From Portulaca oleracea (lineage: Eukaryota > Streptophyta > Magnoliopsida > Caryophyllales > Portulacaceae): a stretch of 64,000 nucleotides of DNA. The notes below the pieces were generated by a model. That model was not told the DNA's origin and made no database searches. It worked only from the letters and a program-made list of their open reading frames with translations. The stretch is taken from assembly GCA_029582165.1 (NCBI GenBank), contig CM055870.1, positions 48,626,513-48,690,512 on the forward strand, written 5' to 3'. The position numbers and the translations under genes are program-made. Each line of letters opens with the position of its first letter. The stretch's first letter is position 1. Below are positions 10,610-22,596 of this stretch, in pieces.

Positions 10610-12324
10610 CTACAGAATGTTCACCATTTGAGCTCGCCGTTGCCTCTTGAGGCGAGCGTCCCTGACTGCATCCTCTAGAAATGAAGATGCTTCATCGCCT
10701 TGATCCTCTCCATCCACTTCTGCACTCCTAGTCTGTCTTTGTCTCTTCCTTGGAAAAACATCCACCCTGCCCACAGTCGAATCGACAGAGCTAGATTTTG
10801 ATGAAACAGAATTTGTAAAACGCACCACCTTCTGGACCCCCACAAAGGTCTCCTCCAAGAACACCAGCCCCCTACCCTCCTCCTTATCCTCCTTGTTATA
10901 CACTGGTGGCCAAGAAAAGTTATCCTCAACAACCCATTGCTCCCCTCCCCCCCATAGAAAGGGTTTCCTCAGAAACCGACCCGTTGGGTGTATACTTAAA
11001 CCAGAATTCGTTAGACTGTTCCCCACCCCCCAACTGCACTGACCCCTCTTCCTGAGCAGCCCTTATCGGATTGCTAGACTCCCCCCTTTCAAATAAATAC
11101 GCCCCCTCTCCCCCCAACCCGTTGAAAGAGACATGTGGATTGGCATACAATGGGCACAGAACCAGAGTCGACCCAATGCTGCCCAAACCCGACAACAAGC
11201 CCCCACTTTCCACCCCAGATAGGTCATTTTCCTGTCTACCCCTCTCCCCATACGAAAAAATAGAGGAAACAAAATGGGGGGAATAATTGGCCTCGTTATC
11301 GAAGGAAAAGACAGAATTTCCCTCAATAGGGTTACTTGAATATGGCTCCACTGAGTTTAAGCGTTGGATGGCCTCCCGAATAATGCCCCCTTGATCCTCA
11401 GGTGATCCTATTGGAGAAAAAGGCCCTATTGGGAGCACATGCATCTGAGACGCAACTGGGCCCCTACTTCCATGCAGATTAATACCAAAATCCCTCAACG
11501 TACGAGTGTGCATGGTACTCTGGCTGTCCCCCATGCAATCATTGAGGAATATTTCCCTTTGTGCGTACCCAATATCTGTATTCCTATGCAACTCACCCCC
11601 ACCTCCCGACTCAGACCCTCTTCCGCCATTCCCATTCTGCCCCTCAGCATCATTTCCTGTACCTCCATCACCACCCTCCCTTCCCCCACCTGCCCCCACC
11701 CTCTCCTCCTCCATTGTCATCCTGGTCTCCTCCATCTCCAGAGCTATCACCGCCATCAAAGCCATCCTGGTCACCTCCGTCTGCATTCTCGCCGTCACTA
11801 TCATCCCCCTCTTCCTCCTCCTCAGGCTCCTCCGTATCATCTATGGGTTCAGTATCACTATTTTCCTGCTCCTCTCCAGCTTCCTCCATTCCATCCTCCT
11901 CCCCCGTACCTTCATCCACCTCCATTAACGTGTCACTCCTCTCCCCCAAGATCCTTTCGTCCTGCTCCACCCTCCCCATCTCCTGTATCTCCAATCCCCT
12001 CTGCCTCACCACCCTTTCACTCATCTCTCTTGCTCCTTCCCTACTCCCCAGGCTGCCTCTGCGCCTCCTAGCATTGCTAGGTTCCCCTCTCTCCTCTGAG
12101 GAGATGTTTATAACCGGCCCAAACCCATTCACCCCCGCCTCCTCTACATCAAAGAACTCAGGGTAATGTAGCTCCGGTTCAGACCTATCAGGGTGCTGAC
12201 GTTGTCCTAGTTTAAGACGGGTAGTAAGGTACTCTCGCTTTATGGGGAAAACGCGGACTTTATTAGTGTAAAACAGCCCATCCCCATGAATGACTACATG
12301 CCCCAACTCCACCGCTTCTAAAAT
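10610..12324 (-). pseudogene. LINE ORF1, variable acidic C-terminal part
   Basis: Three segments in three frames (11668-12312, 10926-11840 and 10610-11026) together form the rest of ORF1. At least two frameshifts are needed, near 11700-11840 and 10930-11025. The first segment begins right after the stop at 12325-12327 in the same frame as the N-terminal part. It contains a long run of Glu, Asp and Gly (11690-11960). The last ends with a basic stretch RDARLKRQRRAQMVNIL, a plausible nuclear or RNA-binding tail. Serine- and proline-rich frames on the opposite strand are shadows of the acidic tract. Confidence 0.7.
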
Positions 12325-13266
12325 TCAACTTTTAACTTCCTCTCTAGCCACACCCTCAGGAACCACACACTCAAAATCATGGTGACCAATTCGCCCACAT
12401 CGCTTATAGAAAATGAAATCATTCTCGTACTTGAAATTCACCCAATGTGTCTGACCTTGGTCATCTCTTGCGTAGGCACCAACAATCAGCGGTTTGGCTA
12501 ACTCCATGCGAACCAGAACTCTGACATTGTTCAGAGAGAAATCAGCAACTCCATGGATGTCAACCTCCAGCACCTGGCCCACCGTCTTTGCAAGCTTTAT
12601 CGCCGTGCTTCCCCATTTTTGTCTGAAGGGTAAGCCTTCTAGTTGGACCCATAGACAGACACTCCGAAAATGCACCTCCTTCGGCTTCATATCAAGGTTT
12701 ATTTTCTCTAGAACCATAAGCGACCCATCGAAGCATATAGACCTTTGTGCTAGCATATCAAGGCAATCTTCTGGGTGCATGAACCAGAAGGAGAAATGCT
12801 TCTCTCCCACTTTCTTCATGCTGACCGAGCCCCGTGTAACCCAGTTCACATCCACCAATCTTTGCAAGGCTCCTTCATCCCAGTCCTTTCCGTCAGTGAC
12901 ATACCCAATAAAGGTATGATCCAGCCGTAGCTCAACTCCCCAAGGCGGAGGGCTAAGATCCACCCTCACCCCCATCCGAGGTCCCTCTGGGAAACTTATA
13001 GTACCGCCCCTCCCTGATCTCCCACTCATGTCTCTTTTCTTTTTTGGGTAAGAAGAGTGAGAACAGTACTGGTGTTTGAATCCCCAACTCCTTTTTCGTG
13101 AAAACAACTGATGATTAAACTGCCCTCCCCAGGTTTCCCTTTTATAGCAAAACCTCGAACCTCCTGAACACGTTCCCTTCTCTATGTTTCGCCTTCTAAA
13201 GGGAGGAATATAGAGGGGCACTGTCGACTTTTCCCCTTTTTGAAGTGTACCCCCTGAGTTCCCCAT
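12325..13266 (-). pseudogene. LINE ORF1, DUF4283-like and zinc-knuckle part
   Basis: The ATG at 13266-13264 opens 313 residues. After about 85 variable residues comes a DUF4283-type region (GYVTDGKDWDEGALQRLV, VCLWVQLEGLPFRQ, LAKTVGQVLEVD), which in plant LINEs belongs to the RNA-binding ORF1 protein. It ends in a zinc-knuckle region FYKRCGRIGHHDFEC. The first expected Cys of the C-x2-C-x4-H-x4-C pattern is Tyr here. An in-frame TGA at 12325-12327 follows; the same frame continues beyond it. Identity is from motif memory; no profile was run. Confidence 0.8.
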
Positions 13267-14124
13267 TTACTGCCCTACCTACTTCACTCCTCCCTTCAGC
13301 CAAATCCACAGAAGATCTTCGCAGACTCCCTTTACCTCCCTTCTAGCTTAGCTCCTAAGTCGTCACTTCACACGCAAAGCAATAACTCCCAACCCCCTAA
13401 TTAACTCCACCCACCTACCAGCCAAGAAATAAACAAACTAGAAAAGAGAGAACCTCGCTTACTCAGATTGTGAGCTTATGACAGGCCCATTAGAATACTT
13501 GTCCAACGATTGAGCCTATACATACCCAGAAAGGCCCACTAGGCCCAAACTCACCCCGTTTACTCCAGCCCACCACCACTCCTCCCGCCGGCCCACTTCC
13601 CCTACCAATTCACAAAGGACTCACACTAACTACCCGTTATTTCACCCCCTTACGGCCCCTTTAGTCAGGAACCTTCCAGAACAGCCGCTAAGCCACCACC
13701 TTCGAACAACCAATTCACCGGTAACCTCCACTAGCAGAGAACCTACCACTTCAGGCTTCCTCCCCCCACTCCACCCTTCCTCGGTTACCTTCTACTTGTT
13801 GGGTTTCCTCCGTCGGAACACCACCAACGCCTACCCACTCCGCCCTAACCACTTAGCCAACCACCTAACCTCCCGGCACTACACCTCTAATCCACCACTT
13901 GGACTCAGTCCGTCCCAGCACACACAACCTCCCCCGGACCAGTCACAAGGGAAGAAGACCAGATTTGAGAATTGAAGTCGCACAAACTCTTAACCTTGAG
14001 AACTCACTACTAACTTTAGAGAGAAGAGAGAGCTTCTCTCTCTAGAATTATTGTTAATCTGCTAGCTTCTTTATTCAGTCATCTTCTTTTGGAGAATGCA
14101 GAAATGGGAAGAGCACACTTCCAC
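13267..14124 (-). other. LINE 5' untranslated region
   Basis: This is about 860 bp between the right-hand target duplication and the ORF1 ATG, with no convincing frame. At its outer end is an AGAGAAGAGAGAGCTTCTCT stretch (around 14020-14040). Because it reaches the duplication, the element appears full length or nearly so. Confidence 0.6.
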
Positions 14125-14289
14125 GGAGTGCAACTCTCTTAATTGCAAGGAAAGGATACCACAATTAATTTGTACATCCTAGTCAATTAAAGCCACGCAG
14201 CTTTAGCACTTGTTTCCCCCTTTTCATCCCACTCCAACACATCAGGCTCAACAATTTTGACAGATTTCCAAGCTCCTGTGCAAGCTCCG

Positions 14290-17200
14290 ATGTCTCAACC
14301 TAATAGAATCCGACCTTATGTTACTCTACATGCTCAAGGGTGGCCGCATAATGGCTTTTTGACAAAGGAGTGGTACCCCAAGGGCCATTTTGTGCCGAAC
14401 CGGCTTACTCAAGGAGCAAAACATCATGTGTGGTCTCGAATATCTTCAATGCAGGTGAGTTCTTCTTCAAATACCTGAAATTTCAAGCTTCCATTTGATG
14501 TTTGTTAGCACATATTCATGCTTGAAATATTGATATTTAGCTTAAAAATTGTCATGTATGAGAGTATAACAAGTGACATTCATGATCATTTACTCACAAA
14601 CATGTGTATTTTAAGCTAATATAATTTCAAAATTTATACTTGGAACTTGTCTAGTTGTGTAGAACAAACTTGAATCTGGGGTAAGGTGAAGAAATATTGT
14701 TGAAACCGGACTAAAATCGTACCAAAAATTGGGCCCGAAAACGACCCGCAATCAGGGTCTGCTGGGCGAAGCCAAGCCGCGTGGCTTGGTTTTTTGCAAC
14801 GTATATTTCTATTCTCTTATACTCAACGTACGTATACTTCCATTTTCTTATACAAGTTTTACATTATTTGTTATATCCGTATAATCTTCATTTCATAGAG
14901 TATAATTAAGAGTCCCAAATATTATGGTACTCTTAATTTTTCTCATTTGAAATATATGATATTGCTTGGGTATAAATCGAACATTTTTAGAGTGGAATCC
15001 AAAATTGGAATAATGAAAAAAATTCGATATTCGCAAACCGAATTTTTCTCATAAAAGCGGAAATTCAATATTCGAACATTATATTCGTAAATTTTAATTT
15101 TAAGATTAAGAACGATGAATACATAAATAAATTCACCGTTTCTTAAATCAAAAAATTTGTTTACGAATTTTAACTATATATTTTTTCATAAAAGATGAAC
15201 AAAAAAAAAATGAGAGTGGAATTTAGGTTTCTAGACACCAAGCTAGGTATCCCAAATTTTGCTCATAAAATTTGCATATAGTCTTTAAAGTGGAATTTAA
15301 AATTTGAGCATCAAATACTCATATTTTAAATTTTTCTAAAAAGACCTTTTAAATAATAACTTTCAAGTCACGATTTTGGAACGTTAATTTCGACGTTTAA
15401 ACCTTGTTCTTGAAACTCAAATTTGATACCAATCTCTGAAGTAAAATTTAAAATTTGAACGTCATGACATTCTTATTTCAAAATTTTCTTGCAAAGATTT
15501 CTAAAACAAATAGCCCCCAGTTTCGGCTATTTTTTTACTAATGCTTGTCTTCTACTTGTAGGAAGATAATCTGAAGTGTTGCGGGTCTATAAAAAAGATG
15601 GTCGCCGTCATGCGGGACCTCGGCCCTTTCGCAGAACAATTCTTAGAGATGACTGGATTTCAACGATTCTATCGATGCTTACAATCTTGGGTGGAACCAC
15701 AAGCACGGTGCGTTGGTAGAGTATTGGCGGAATGTTTTTGGGATACGACCAATACGTTCCACCTCCCATTCGGCGAAATGACGGTTACTCCTACTGACTT
15801 TGTGATGGTTACCGGTCTTTGGTTGGGTGAGGAATGCTTGAAGTATAATCCCAATTTTAAAAATTCTCCTGAGCGCTTTGTTCTTTTTGGAGATATCATG
15901 GGTCATATGGATAGTGAGGGAACGTTGCACTATAACCATTTTGAGGGTGTCATTCGTGCTGAATCATTTCGCTCACTTCTCCATGAAACGAGGGTCCGCC
16001 TTGTCTAGGCTTATTTCATTAGTGTATCATTCTTTGCCAACCTGCGGGATAGAATTTATCTCCACTGGTTCGAGAATTTGCGAGACCTCTCTCGTATAGC
16101 CCGTTTGGGTTCGGGAGAAGCGGCTTATACCACATTTATCGCGGTCTCCGAATGGGGTGCCGAACCAAACTTGATAACGAGGAAACTCCACATTATATGT
16201 ATGGCCCATGCTTATGGAAGGTCTTGGAGGTATGATCTCATAGCAAGTTTTCACATCTTCGCCATGCTTTCTTGCTTGATTTATGTATTTGCATTTACAT
16301 ACGTTTATATTTATAGGTTTGGTTGTATGAATTATTTTCCGGCGTGGCTCCTCCCACGACAGCAGTCAACAAAGTTGTCCCTATGGCTTGCAGGTGGGAC
16401 CCATCTGAGGTGACCTAAGTGAAATGACCACCAGGCTTACTCCCGGAACTACGTATAGAAATATTAAATTCAACTTCGGTCTATCTCCTATCTTTCTCCT
16501 CTCCTTTAATTTCCTTCTCTTCCTCTTATTGCTCATGAGTTGTGCTTGGTATGTAGGAGGATATAACTTGGAACCCATGGGTAGGCCTGGAGTCACAGGA
16601 GAAAGCCGATATGGATGATGTTTCTTGGCAACGTATCCTTTTGGAAGGCCCATATGGATATGTATGGTATTTAGGTGAGAGGGTCACGACTCAGCATTTT
16701 GGCGTATACCCCCTTGGATCCCTGACGATCCTCCTTCCACGATGTTCAACCCTCGAGCTTTATCGCATGAGGATTGGCAAGCTGCTTGTAACGGTGAAGA
16801 GTGGATGTACTTGGCAACGATGTATGGAGATAATGGAATACATCGCAACGCTTTTGGTGTTTATCTTGACCGCTTGATGGATCGAAATGTAAGACTCTAT
16901 TCCTATTCCTTATAACTTTTTCTTTGTTGGATTTCTCTATAAGTCGATCTTTCTTTTGTAGCTCCAAGATCCCTTAGAAATGGGTAGGGTACTTAATTTT
17001 GTCAAGAAGTGTCAGAAAGATGCCTATCCGGGTCACAATTCTGAATTAATTGTGAGCGTTTCTTCTTTTCCAAAATTTACTTAGCCTTCTCTCAGATTGC
17101 TAACTCTAAGTTTCTTTTTTTTTTCAGCCTGAGAAGTTAAAACCTCTAGTTAGAGAATGGTGGTCGATGTTGCGCTTTCTTGAAAAGAAGTTTACTCCAG

Positions 17201-18255
17201 ATGGTCAATACTTGGGCTCTGATGCTGAGGCTAGTAGTGATAAGGAATCTGATTATGATCTGACTTCTTCAGATCATGACAGAGGTGGTAGAGAACTTCC
17301 TCACCGCTCAAATACCAAAGGATGTCGTCCTGGCACATAACGTCCCCCTCCTCCTTCAAATGTTGGGGCTTCCCGTTCCTTCCGCAACTTTGAGATCGGT
17401 GAGTGTTCTCGACGTCCCACGACAAGTAAGATAATGCCCCGGAGTACTTCTAGATCGGATGATATCCCCCTTGCTCAATGCATGCGTGACATACGCCAAG
17501 AGCTTAGAGAGCGTGGGAATCGCCCACCTTGGCCTCCTAGTTCATCTTCTAGGGGAGCATCTCCAATAGGCGAGGACAATCGCATATCAGGGGCTAAGGA
17601 GAATGACTTTCATTCATTCTCCCATCATGAAGCAGATGCGTTCTTTGATGCTAATGCGTTGTCTGATGTAGTAGGGCGGATGTCTTTAGAAAATACTAAG
17701 GTTGTCGATTCTCCTGGCCAGTCTCCTCATCCTTCTGGCAATAATGACATCTTTCACAATTCCGGCCAATCCAGTGGGAGAAGAGGTGGAGATACTGAGG
17801 TGGCTCGTTCTTCAAGTCACGTGTCAAGACGTCGAACAAGTCGACGTTCAGGAGACACTGTGGAGATGCACTATTCTGATGAATGTTTGAGGAGCGAGTC
17901 TGGCGGGTTCGTACGGGCTCCTCGTTCGTCTAACAGAACGGTAGAAATGCAATATTCAAGTGACACTGAGGTACTGCACTCATGGTATGGGTCGGGTAGT
18001 ACGGAGGTGCTTGAGAGCACAAGCTCATATCAAGACGCTCCTACACCTTCTACAATATCTTGGCCCGTTCCCCATGGGCCTTCGTGGCCACCTTTGGCCC
18101 CACACGGGTCTTCTAATTGGACTCCATGGCCTAACCCTTCTCAGCCTCCTCGAGATGATGATCATTACTTTACTGCTTCGACTGGTAACTTTATTATTGA
18201 TAGTATCTTTGGAGGCTTTAGCGGTCAATCTTGGGGCGATCAACAACCGGGCTGA
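14290..18255 (+). pseudogene. Plant mobile domain (PMD) gene, antisense within the Tat element, decayed
   Basis: This is a spliced gene on the strand opposite the Tat polyprotein. Proposed exons are 14290-14454, 15562-16229, 16317-16452, 16557-16888, 16962-17051 and 17128-18255. Joins at 14454/15562, 16888/16962 and 17051/17128 have GT-AG borders and keep frame. PMD (PF10536) features are GWPHNGFLTKEWYPKGHF, RFYRCLQSW, FHLPFGEMTVTPTDFVMVTGLWL, WRVWLYELF and EDITWNPW. The last exon is a Ser/Arg/Pro-rich tail (from 17434). Defects are TAG at 16006-16008, TAA at 17338-17340, a shift near 16710 and uncertain frame at exons 2/3. PMD proteins act in silencing (MAIN family) and are known as TE-borne genes; the role inside this element is unknown. 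Confidence 0.75.
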
Positions 18256-18950
18256 GGAGACCAAAACTCTGGCCAAGGTGGCCCGAGCTCTAGTTATCCC
18301 GGCTCTGAGTCTTCTCATTATTCTCGCAGCTAGGAGGGAGGGGATATGCTTGCAGTCTCATGTATGCAATGCTTATGCAACGATGTTTTTTTTTAATGCA
18401 AGAATGTACGAGACTCGATGTGATTTATGTAATGTTGACTCTATGTAATGCCTAATGCAATGCCTATGCTTCTTATTCTATTTTATTTTATTTTTATGTC
18501 ACAAATTATACAATGCATGTGGTGCGATTAGCCCCCCACTCCCAATAAAAATAATAATAATAATAAATGAAATCCTAAGTGTCAAAGCAATTTTATTAAA
18601 ATTTCATGACAGGTAAAAAAAAGCCCGTACAATGATTAGAACTGGGCCGTGATGAGAACAAGTTAATTTTAACACCGCGTGGCATGGATCATCACAATCA
18701 GGCTTTTGAAAGGAATTAAAACACTGAAAAATCTGGAATCGGGCTAGGCCATGCCGTGTGGGATACTCTAGCCCGGAATTATTTTTTTAGGGTTTCACGT
18801 AGCCTATGCTTTTTATAGTCAGGCCGCGTGGCCTGCAACCAATAATGCACTCCTTTCTTTCGGGAACCCTTAGTACCTTCTTCACACTGCTTTTGTTTTC
18901 ATCCTCCAAGTATGACGTTCTAGAAAAAACTGAGCGCGTGGATGAGTGCT

Positions 18951-20655
18951 ATGTCGAAAGCAGAAAAAAGAGAACTCGAAAGGTATAATCTTTCCATTCT
19001 TCTTAGCTTGAAACAAGTGCGCATGTACTAGGATTTTCTGCATGCGGCTGCATATTTATGGGACCCAAAGTTTCATGTTTTGCGCTTCGGGGAGGTTGAA
19101 CTATGCCCTTTAGTCGAAGAATGGAGTGCTATCTTAGGTATAGATCAATTAGCACCCCCTGCATTACCGACACCTTTTGAGAATTTGCCTCAAAAATTTT
19201 CTAGAGTGCTGAAATTGTCTGAAAAGGCTCTTGGTAGTATTTTAATTGGTAATAGGGTTCACTTGTTGGCTTTAGTTGAACACTTCCAAGCCCTAGAAAC
19301 CCTATAACTAGGCCCTGAAATTAGGACTAAAGCAATTGCCTTTTGTATGCTTGGCCAATTTCTGTTCTATCATGGAGGATCCGACACTGCTCCACTTTTC
19401 TTGGTTAATGTGTTGGAGGGCATGAGGAGTGGTAGAAATCCCATCCCCATTGTTATTGGCGAAAAGTTTATGGGATTAGATGTTGAAGACCCGGAGGCAA
19501 ACTGGCGCGACAGTCCCCTGTTACTGCAGGTACGACTTCAAAATTACCCGCTGGATACGGAGCAGGCCGCGTGGCATGGCTGTTAATTCAGCCAGCCGCA
19601 ATAGTTGTTCTGGGCATAATCTGTTTTCTTCCTGACAGTACATGCCGCGTGGCCTGCATCGGTTCTACGCGATTTTCGTCTCTCTTTTTTTGTTCTTATT
19701 ATTATTTATATATATTTTTTGTACCTGTTTGGTAAAAGTCCGACTTTTCCTTTCAGGTCACGTTTTTTTTCACAAAGCTCTCTTTTTTCTTTTTTTCTTT
19801 TTTTGTAGGTCTGGTTGATGGTGCATTTCAGACAAATTGCTGAGCCTGAGTCTGAAATTGACAAGCAAGCCCATCGCTTCTGCCAACGAAAAAGGTATTA
19901 TGATGAGAAGGAATCAGTGAGTTCGTGGGTAAAGTGTCTGAAAAAAGGACCCCCAATGGAGTGGTGGGTGCATTGGTGGAAAGTGTCTAACTATGTTTGC
20001 CCCAAGCGTGGAGTGACTCATGTGCGCTTGCCTAGCTTAACCCATGTGACCTATTACCATTCAGTTAGGGTAATGAGGCAGATGGGTCACAAGCAAACTA
20101 TTCCCGATGTCGACTGCAAAAACTTGATGTTCCCCCGATTAGCGAAAATTTAATTAGTAGCTGGATTCGTTACTAGGGGAGTCTTCCTGCTGTAAGGACA
20201 CCTTTGAGCAAAGAAGAGGTCTCTTCCACCTATGTAACTCCGTTTTATAAACAATGAATAACAGAGAGGAACCTAGAGGAGAGGAAGAGGTTGAAGGAGG
20301 AAGACAAAAAGAGTCAACTTTCTGTATTCGACGGATTAGGATTCGCACATCCGGGATATGAGGAGATCAGGAAATCGGGACAAGCTAAAACTTCGACCAA
20401 GACTTCCGTTAGAGGTCCTGCTTTGCCTCCCCTGACTATTAGGGAGCCTCGTCATGCACCTAGAGAAGTTTCACCTTAATCTTCTAAAAAGGGTAAAGGT
20501 AAACAACCCATGGTCTACCGAGAGAAGACAAAGAAGAGAGCTCGCCCTCCCCCTCAAGATAAGAATGCTGGTCCTAGTGGGACAAAGAAAGATTCTGATA
20601 GTGGTGGGAAAGCTATGGGAAACATTGATCCGAATAAGAAACAAAAACAAGATTG
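18951..20655 (+). pseudogene. Second antisense gene, DUF7745-like, decayed
   Basis: From ATG 18951 a frame gives MSKAEKRELERYNLSILL, then LWDPKFHVLRFGEVELCPLV and VEEWSAILGIDQLAPPAL. It goes on to FLFYHGGSDTAPLFLVNVLE and SPLLLQ at a donor (19529/19530). The second exon starts at 19809 (acceptor TTTTTGTAG) with VWLMVHFRQIAEPE in phase. The pattern (WDP..., RFG..ELCP..EE, then ..FLF...A.., then LLQVWL..HF) is that of the plant DUF7745 proteins, named from memory. Stops at 19029-19031 and 19305-19307 break it. Beyond 20153 a Lys/Glu-rich tail (20270-20655) continues in another frame. It lies downstream of the PMD gene on the same strand. Function unknown. Confidence 0.6.
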
Positions 20656-21286
20656 AATTTGTTGGCCAATGTTTTTAGTATTTTAATTGATGTTGAGAAT
20701 AAAGAGTTGCAAGTTAATGCTTGCATGCTCATTAGGACTTTGTTTTTTTTTTTTTTTTTATAGGTGTGCTCATTATTTCTTTTGCATCTTGTGATTTGGA
20801 GGAAACTAAAGCGTATGTTTAACTTTCCTTCGTTATTAATGAAATATTTAGAGTATTTAGTACATTCAAAGCGTACAAAATTTCTCTTAAATGCTTATGT
20901 CTCAAATATGCCTACTAATAACCTTCATCACGAAACTATGTTGATTCTGCTTTCCTTTGCGCACGACTTGCATGCCGCGTGGTATGCTAGGTTGTATGGT
21001 CGACTTTCTGTTAGGGAAATTTGCCTGGGCCTCAATGTATACGATTGGCATGCCACGTGGTTTGCAGGTCCGACTGTTTGGATCTTCGCCTGTACTATTA
21101 TCATGACAAATAAACCTCGAACGATAACATCCCATCTAAAGTTTGAATCAAAGTTTGGGCCGAACCCATGGTGGGTTTCCTACGTATCTGCCTAAGCAGA
21201 ATCAGGCCATCGTAGTTCATCTCTCCTTTTTAGTACAAACTAAGTTTCTGGGCCAAATCCAATTGCTTAGTTGTGTCACTCAAATC
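20656..21286. other. Spacer between antisense gene and integrase
   Basis: No gene is visible. It contains a 15-base T run near 20743 and two hairpin motifs: GCATGCC-GCGT-GGTATGC at 20970-20987 and a diverged copy TGCCACGTGG near 21051-21060. The two convergent transcription units would meet here. Confidence 0.4.
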
Positions 21287-22570
21287 TTAAGCGTAGAACT
21301 TCTTTAATTGGTCTATATTAGTTGGTTGGGTCAATTCTTCACCCTCGGGGGTGATTAAAATTGCAGCACCTGCAGGGAGGATGGTCTTAATAACATATGG
21401 ACCTTTCCAATTAGGTTTAAACTTCCCTCTTGGGTCTTGAAGCGGTGCTCTCATCTCCTTTAAAACCAAATCTCCTTCTTTAAGGTTTCTAGGCTTGACT
21501 TTTTTATTGAAAGCCCTTGAAATCCTATTTTGGTATATCTGAACATTATGCATGGCCCTTAACCTTCGTTCGTCAATTAAGATTAATTCCTCATAACGGG
21601 CCCTGGCCCATTCCGCTTCTGGAATCAGACTTTCAGCGACTATCCTTAGTGAAGGAATCACTATCTCAACGGGTAATACCGCCTCCATCCCGTAAACCAA
21701 GGAGTATGGTGTAGCCCCAGTTGCGATGTGAATTGATGTTCGATACCACCATAAAGCGAAGGGTAGCTTATCCAACCAATCTTTATAAGTTACTGCCATT
21801 TTCTCAATGATTCTGGTCAGTGACTTATTGGCTGCTTCAACGGCCCCATTGGCCTGAGGTCGATATACCGATGAGTGATGATGCCGTATTTTGTATTTTT
21901 CTAGTAATTCAGTGACCTCTTTCATAAAATGTCTCCCATTATCGCTTATTATTTCATGTGGCACCCCATACCTACAAATGATATTTTGCTGAATGAATTT
22001 TGCAACATGTTTGGAAGTGATCTTAGCATAAGATGCTGCTTCTACCCATTTTGTGAAGTAATCCACAACTACCAACATGAATTCATCTCCTCCAGTGCCA
22101 GTAGGTGAAATCTTCCCGATGATATCTATTCCCCATATAGAAAATGGCCATGGGGAAGTTAAGGTCGTGAGATAAGTGGGTGGTTGATGCTGCAGATTTG
22201 CATATATCTGGCATTTGAGACACTTTCTCACAAAGGCATGACAATCGGCTTCCATGGTGGTCCAATAATAGCCAGCTCTTTGGATCCTTTTATTCAGCAC
22301 CCTCGCATTCATATGTGGGCCACACTCTCCACTATGTATAGACTCCACGAGTTTTTCAGCTTCTTCTTTGTCAACACAGAGTAAATTTAACCCTATACTT
22401 GTTTTCTTGTAGAGTTTATCCTGAATTATGCAATACTGCACTGCCATAAGTCGGTTAGCTCTTTGGGCTCTAGGCTGAAGCCCTTCGGGATATTCTCCTT
22501 TTGTCAAATATGTGTAAATATCATAATACCAACAATCAAGGTTGACTTCACATACTTCTAGGGAGTGCAC
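21287..22570 (-). CDS. Tat element integrase
   Basis: This is an open frame of 427 residues with a complete integrase layout. The zinc-binding part runs H..H then CHAFVRKCLKC (about residues 80-120). The core has Asp in WGIDIIG, Asp in EIISDNGRHF and Glu in QANGAVEAANKSL, followed by WWYRTS and TPYSLVYG. The C-terminal part (GDLVLKEMRAP, GKFKPNWKGPYVI) ends at a stop at 21287-21289. It is the only undamaged enzyme domain of the element. Its upstream fusion partner is lost, because the frame begins at the edge of a rearranged inverted repeat. The ATG at 22570 is probably internal to the original polyprotein, so expression as a free protein is doubtful. Confidence 0.85.
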   Translation of the reverse strand: MHSLEVCEVNLDCWYYDIYTYLTKGEYPEGLQPRAQRANRLMAVQYCIIQDKLYKKTSIGLNLLCVDKEEAEKLVESIHSGECGPHMNARVLNKRIQRAGYYWTTMEADCHAFVRKCLKCQIYANLQHQPPTYLTTLTSPWPFSIWGIDIIGKISPTGTGGDEFMLVVVDYFTKWVEAASYAKITSKHVAKFIQQNIICRYGVPHEIISDNGRHFMKEVTELLEKYKIRHHHSSVYRPQANGAVEAANKSLTRIIEKMAVTYKDWLDKLPFALWWYRTSIHIATGATPYSLVYGMEAVLPVEIVIPSLRIVAESLIPEAEWARARYEELILIDERRLRAMHNVQIYQNRISRAFNKKVKPRNLKEGDLVLKEMRAPLQDPRGKFKPNWKGPYVIKTILPAGAAILITPEGEELTQPTNIDQLKKFYA

Positions 22571-22596
22571 ATATGCCGGTTCAGATCTTCGGTGTA

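Larger units (their letters stand above)
6306..14124 (-). mobile_element. L1-type LINE, near full length, inserted in the Tat element
   Basis: A 13-bp duplication GGAGTGCAACTCT flanks the element at 6293-6305 and 14125-14137. Next to the left copy is a T run (6306-6316), the poly(A) tail read on the opposite strand. Going right to left are a 5' UTR, ORF1 with a DUF4283-like domain and zinc knuckle, then ORF2 with apurinic endonuclease, reverse transcriptase, zf-RVT and RNase H. This order is that of plant L1 elements. Both ORFs carry several stops or shifts, so it is inactive, but the clear duplication and tail suggest moderate age. Confidence 0.92.

Noticed and set aside
11439..12166. Long Pro/Ser-rich frames on the + strand
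   Set aside because: They are shadows of the acidic Glu/Asp/Gly tract of the LINE ORF1 on the other strand.
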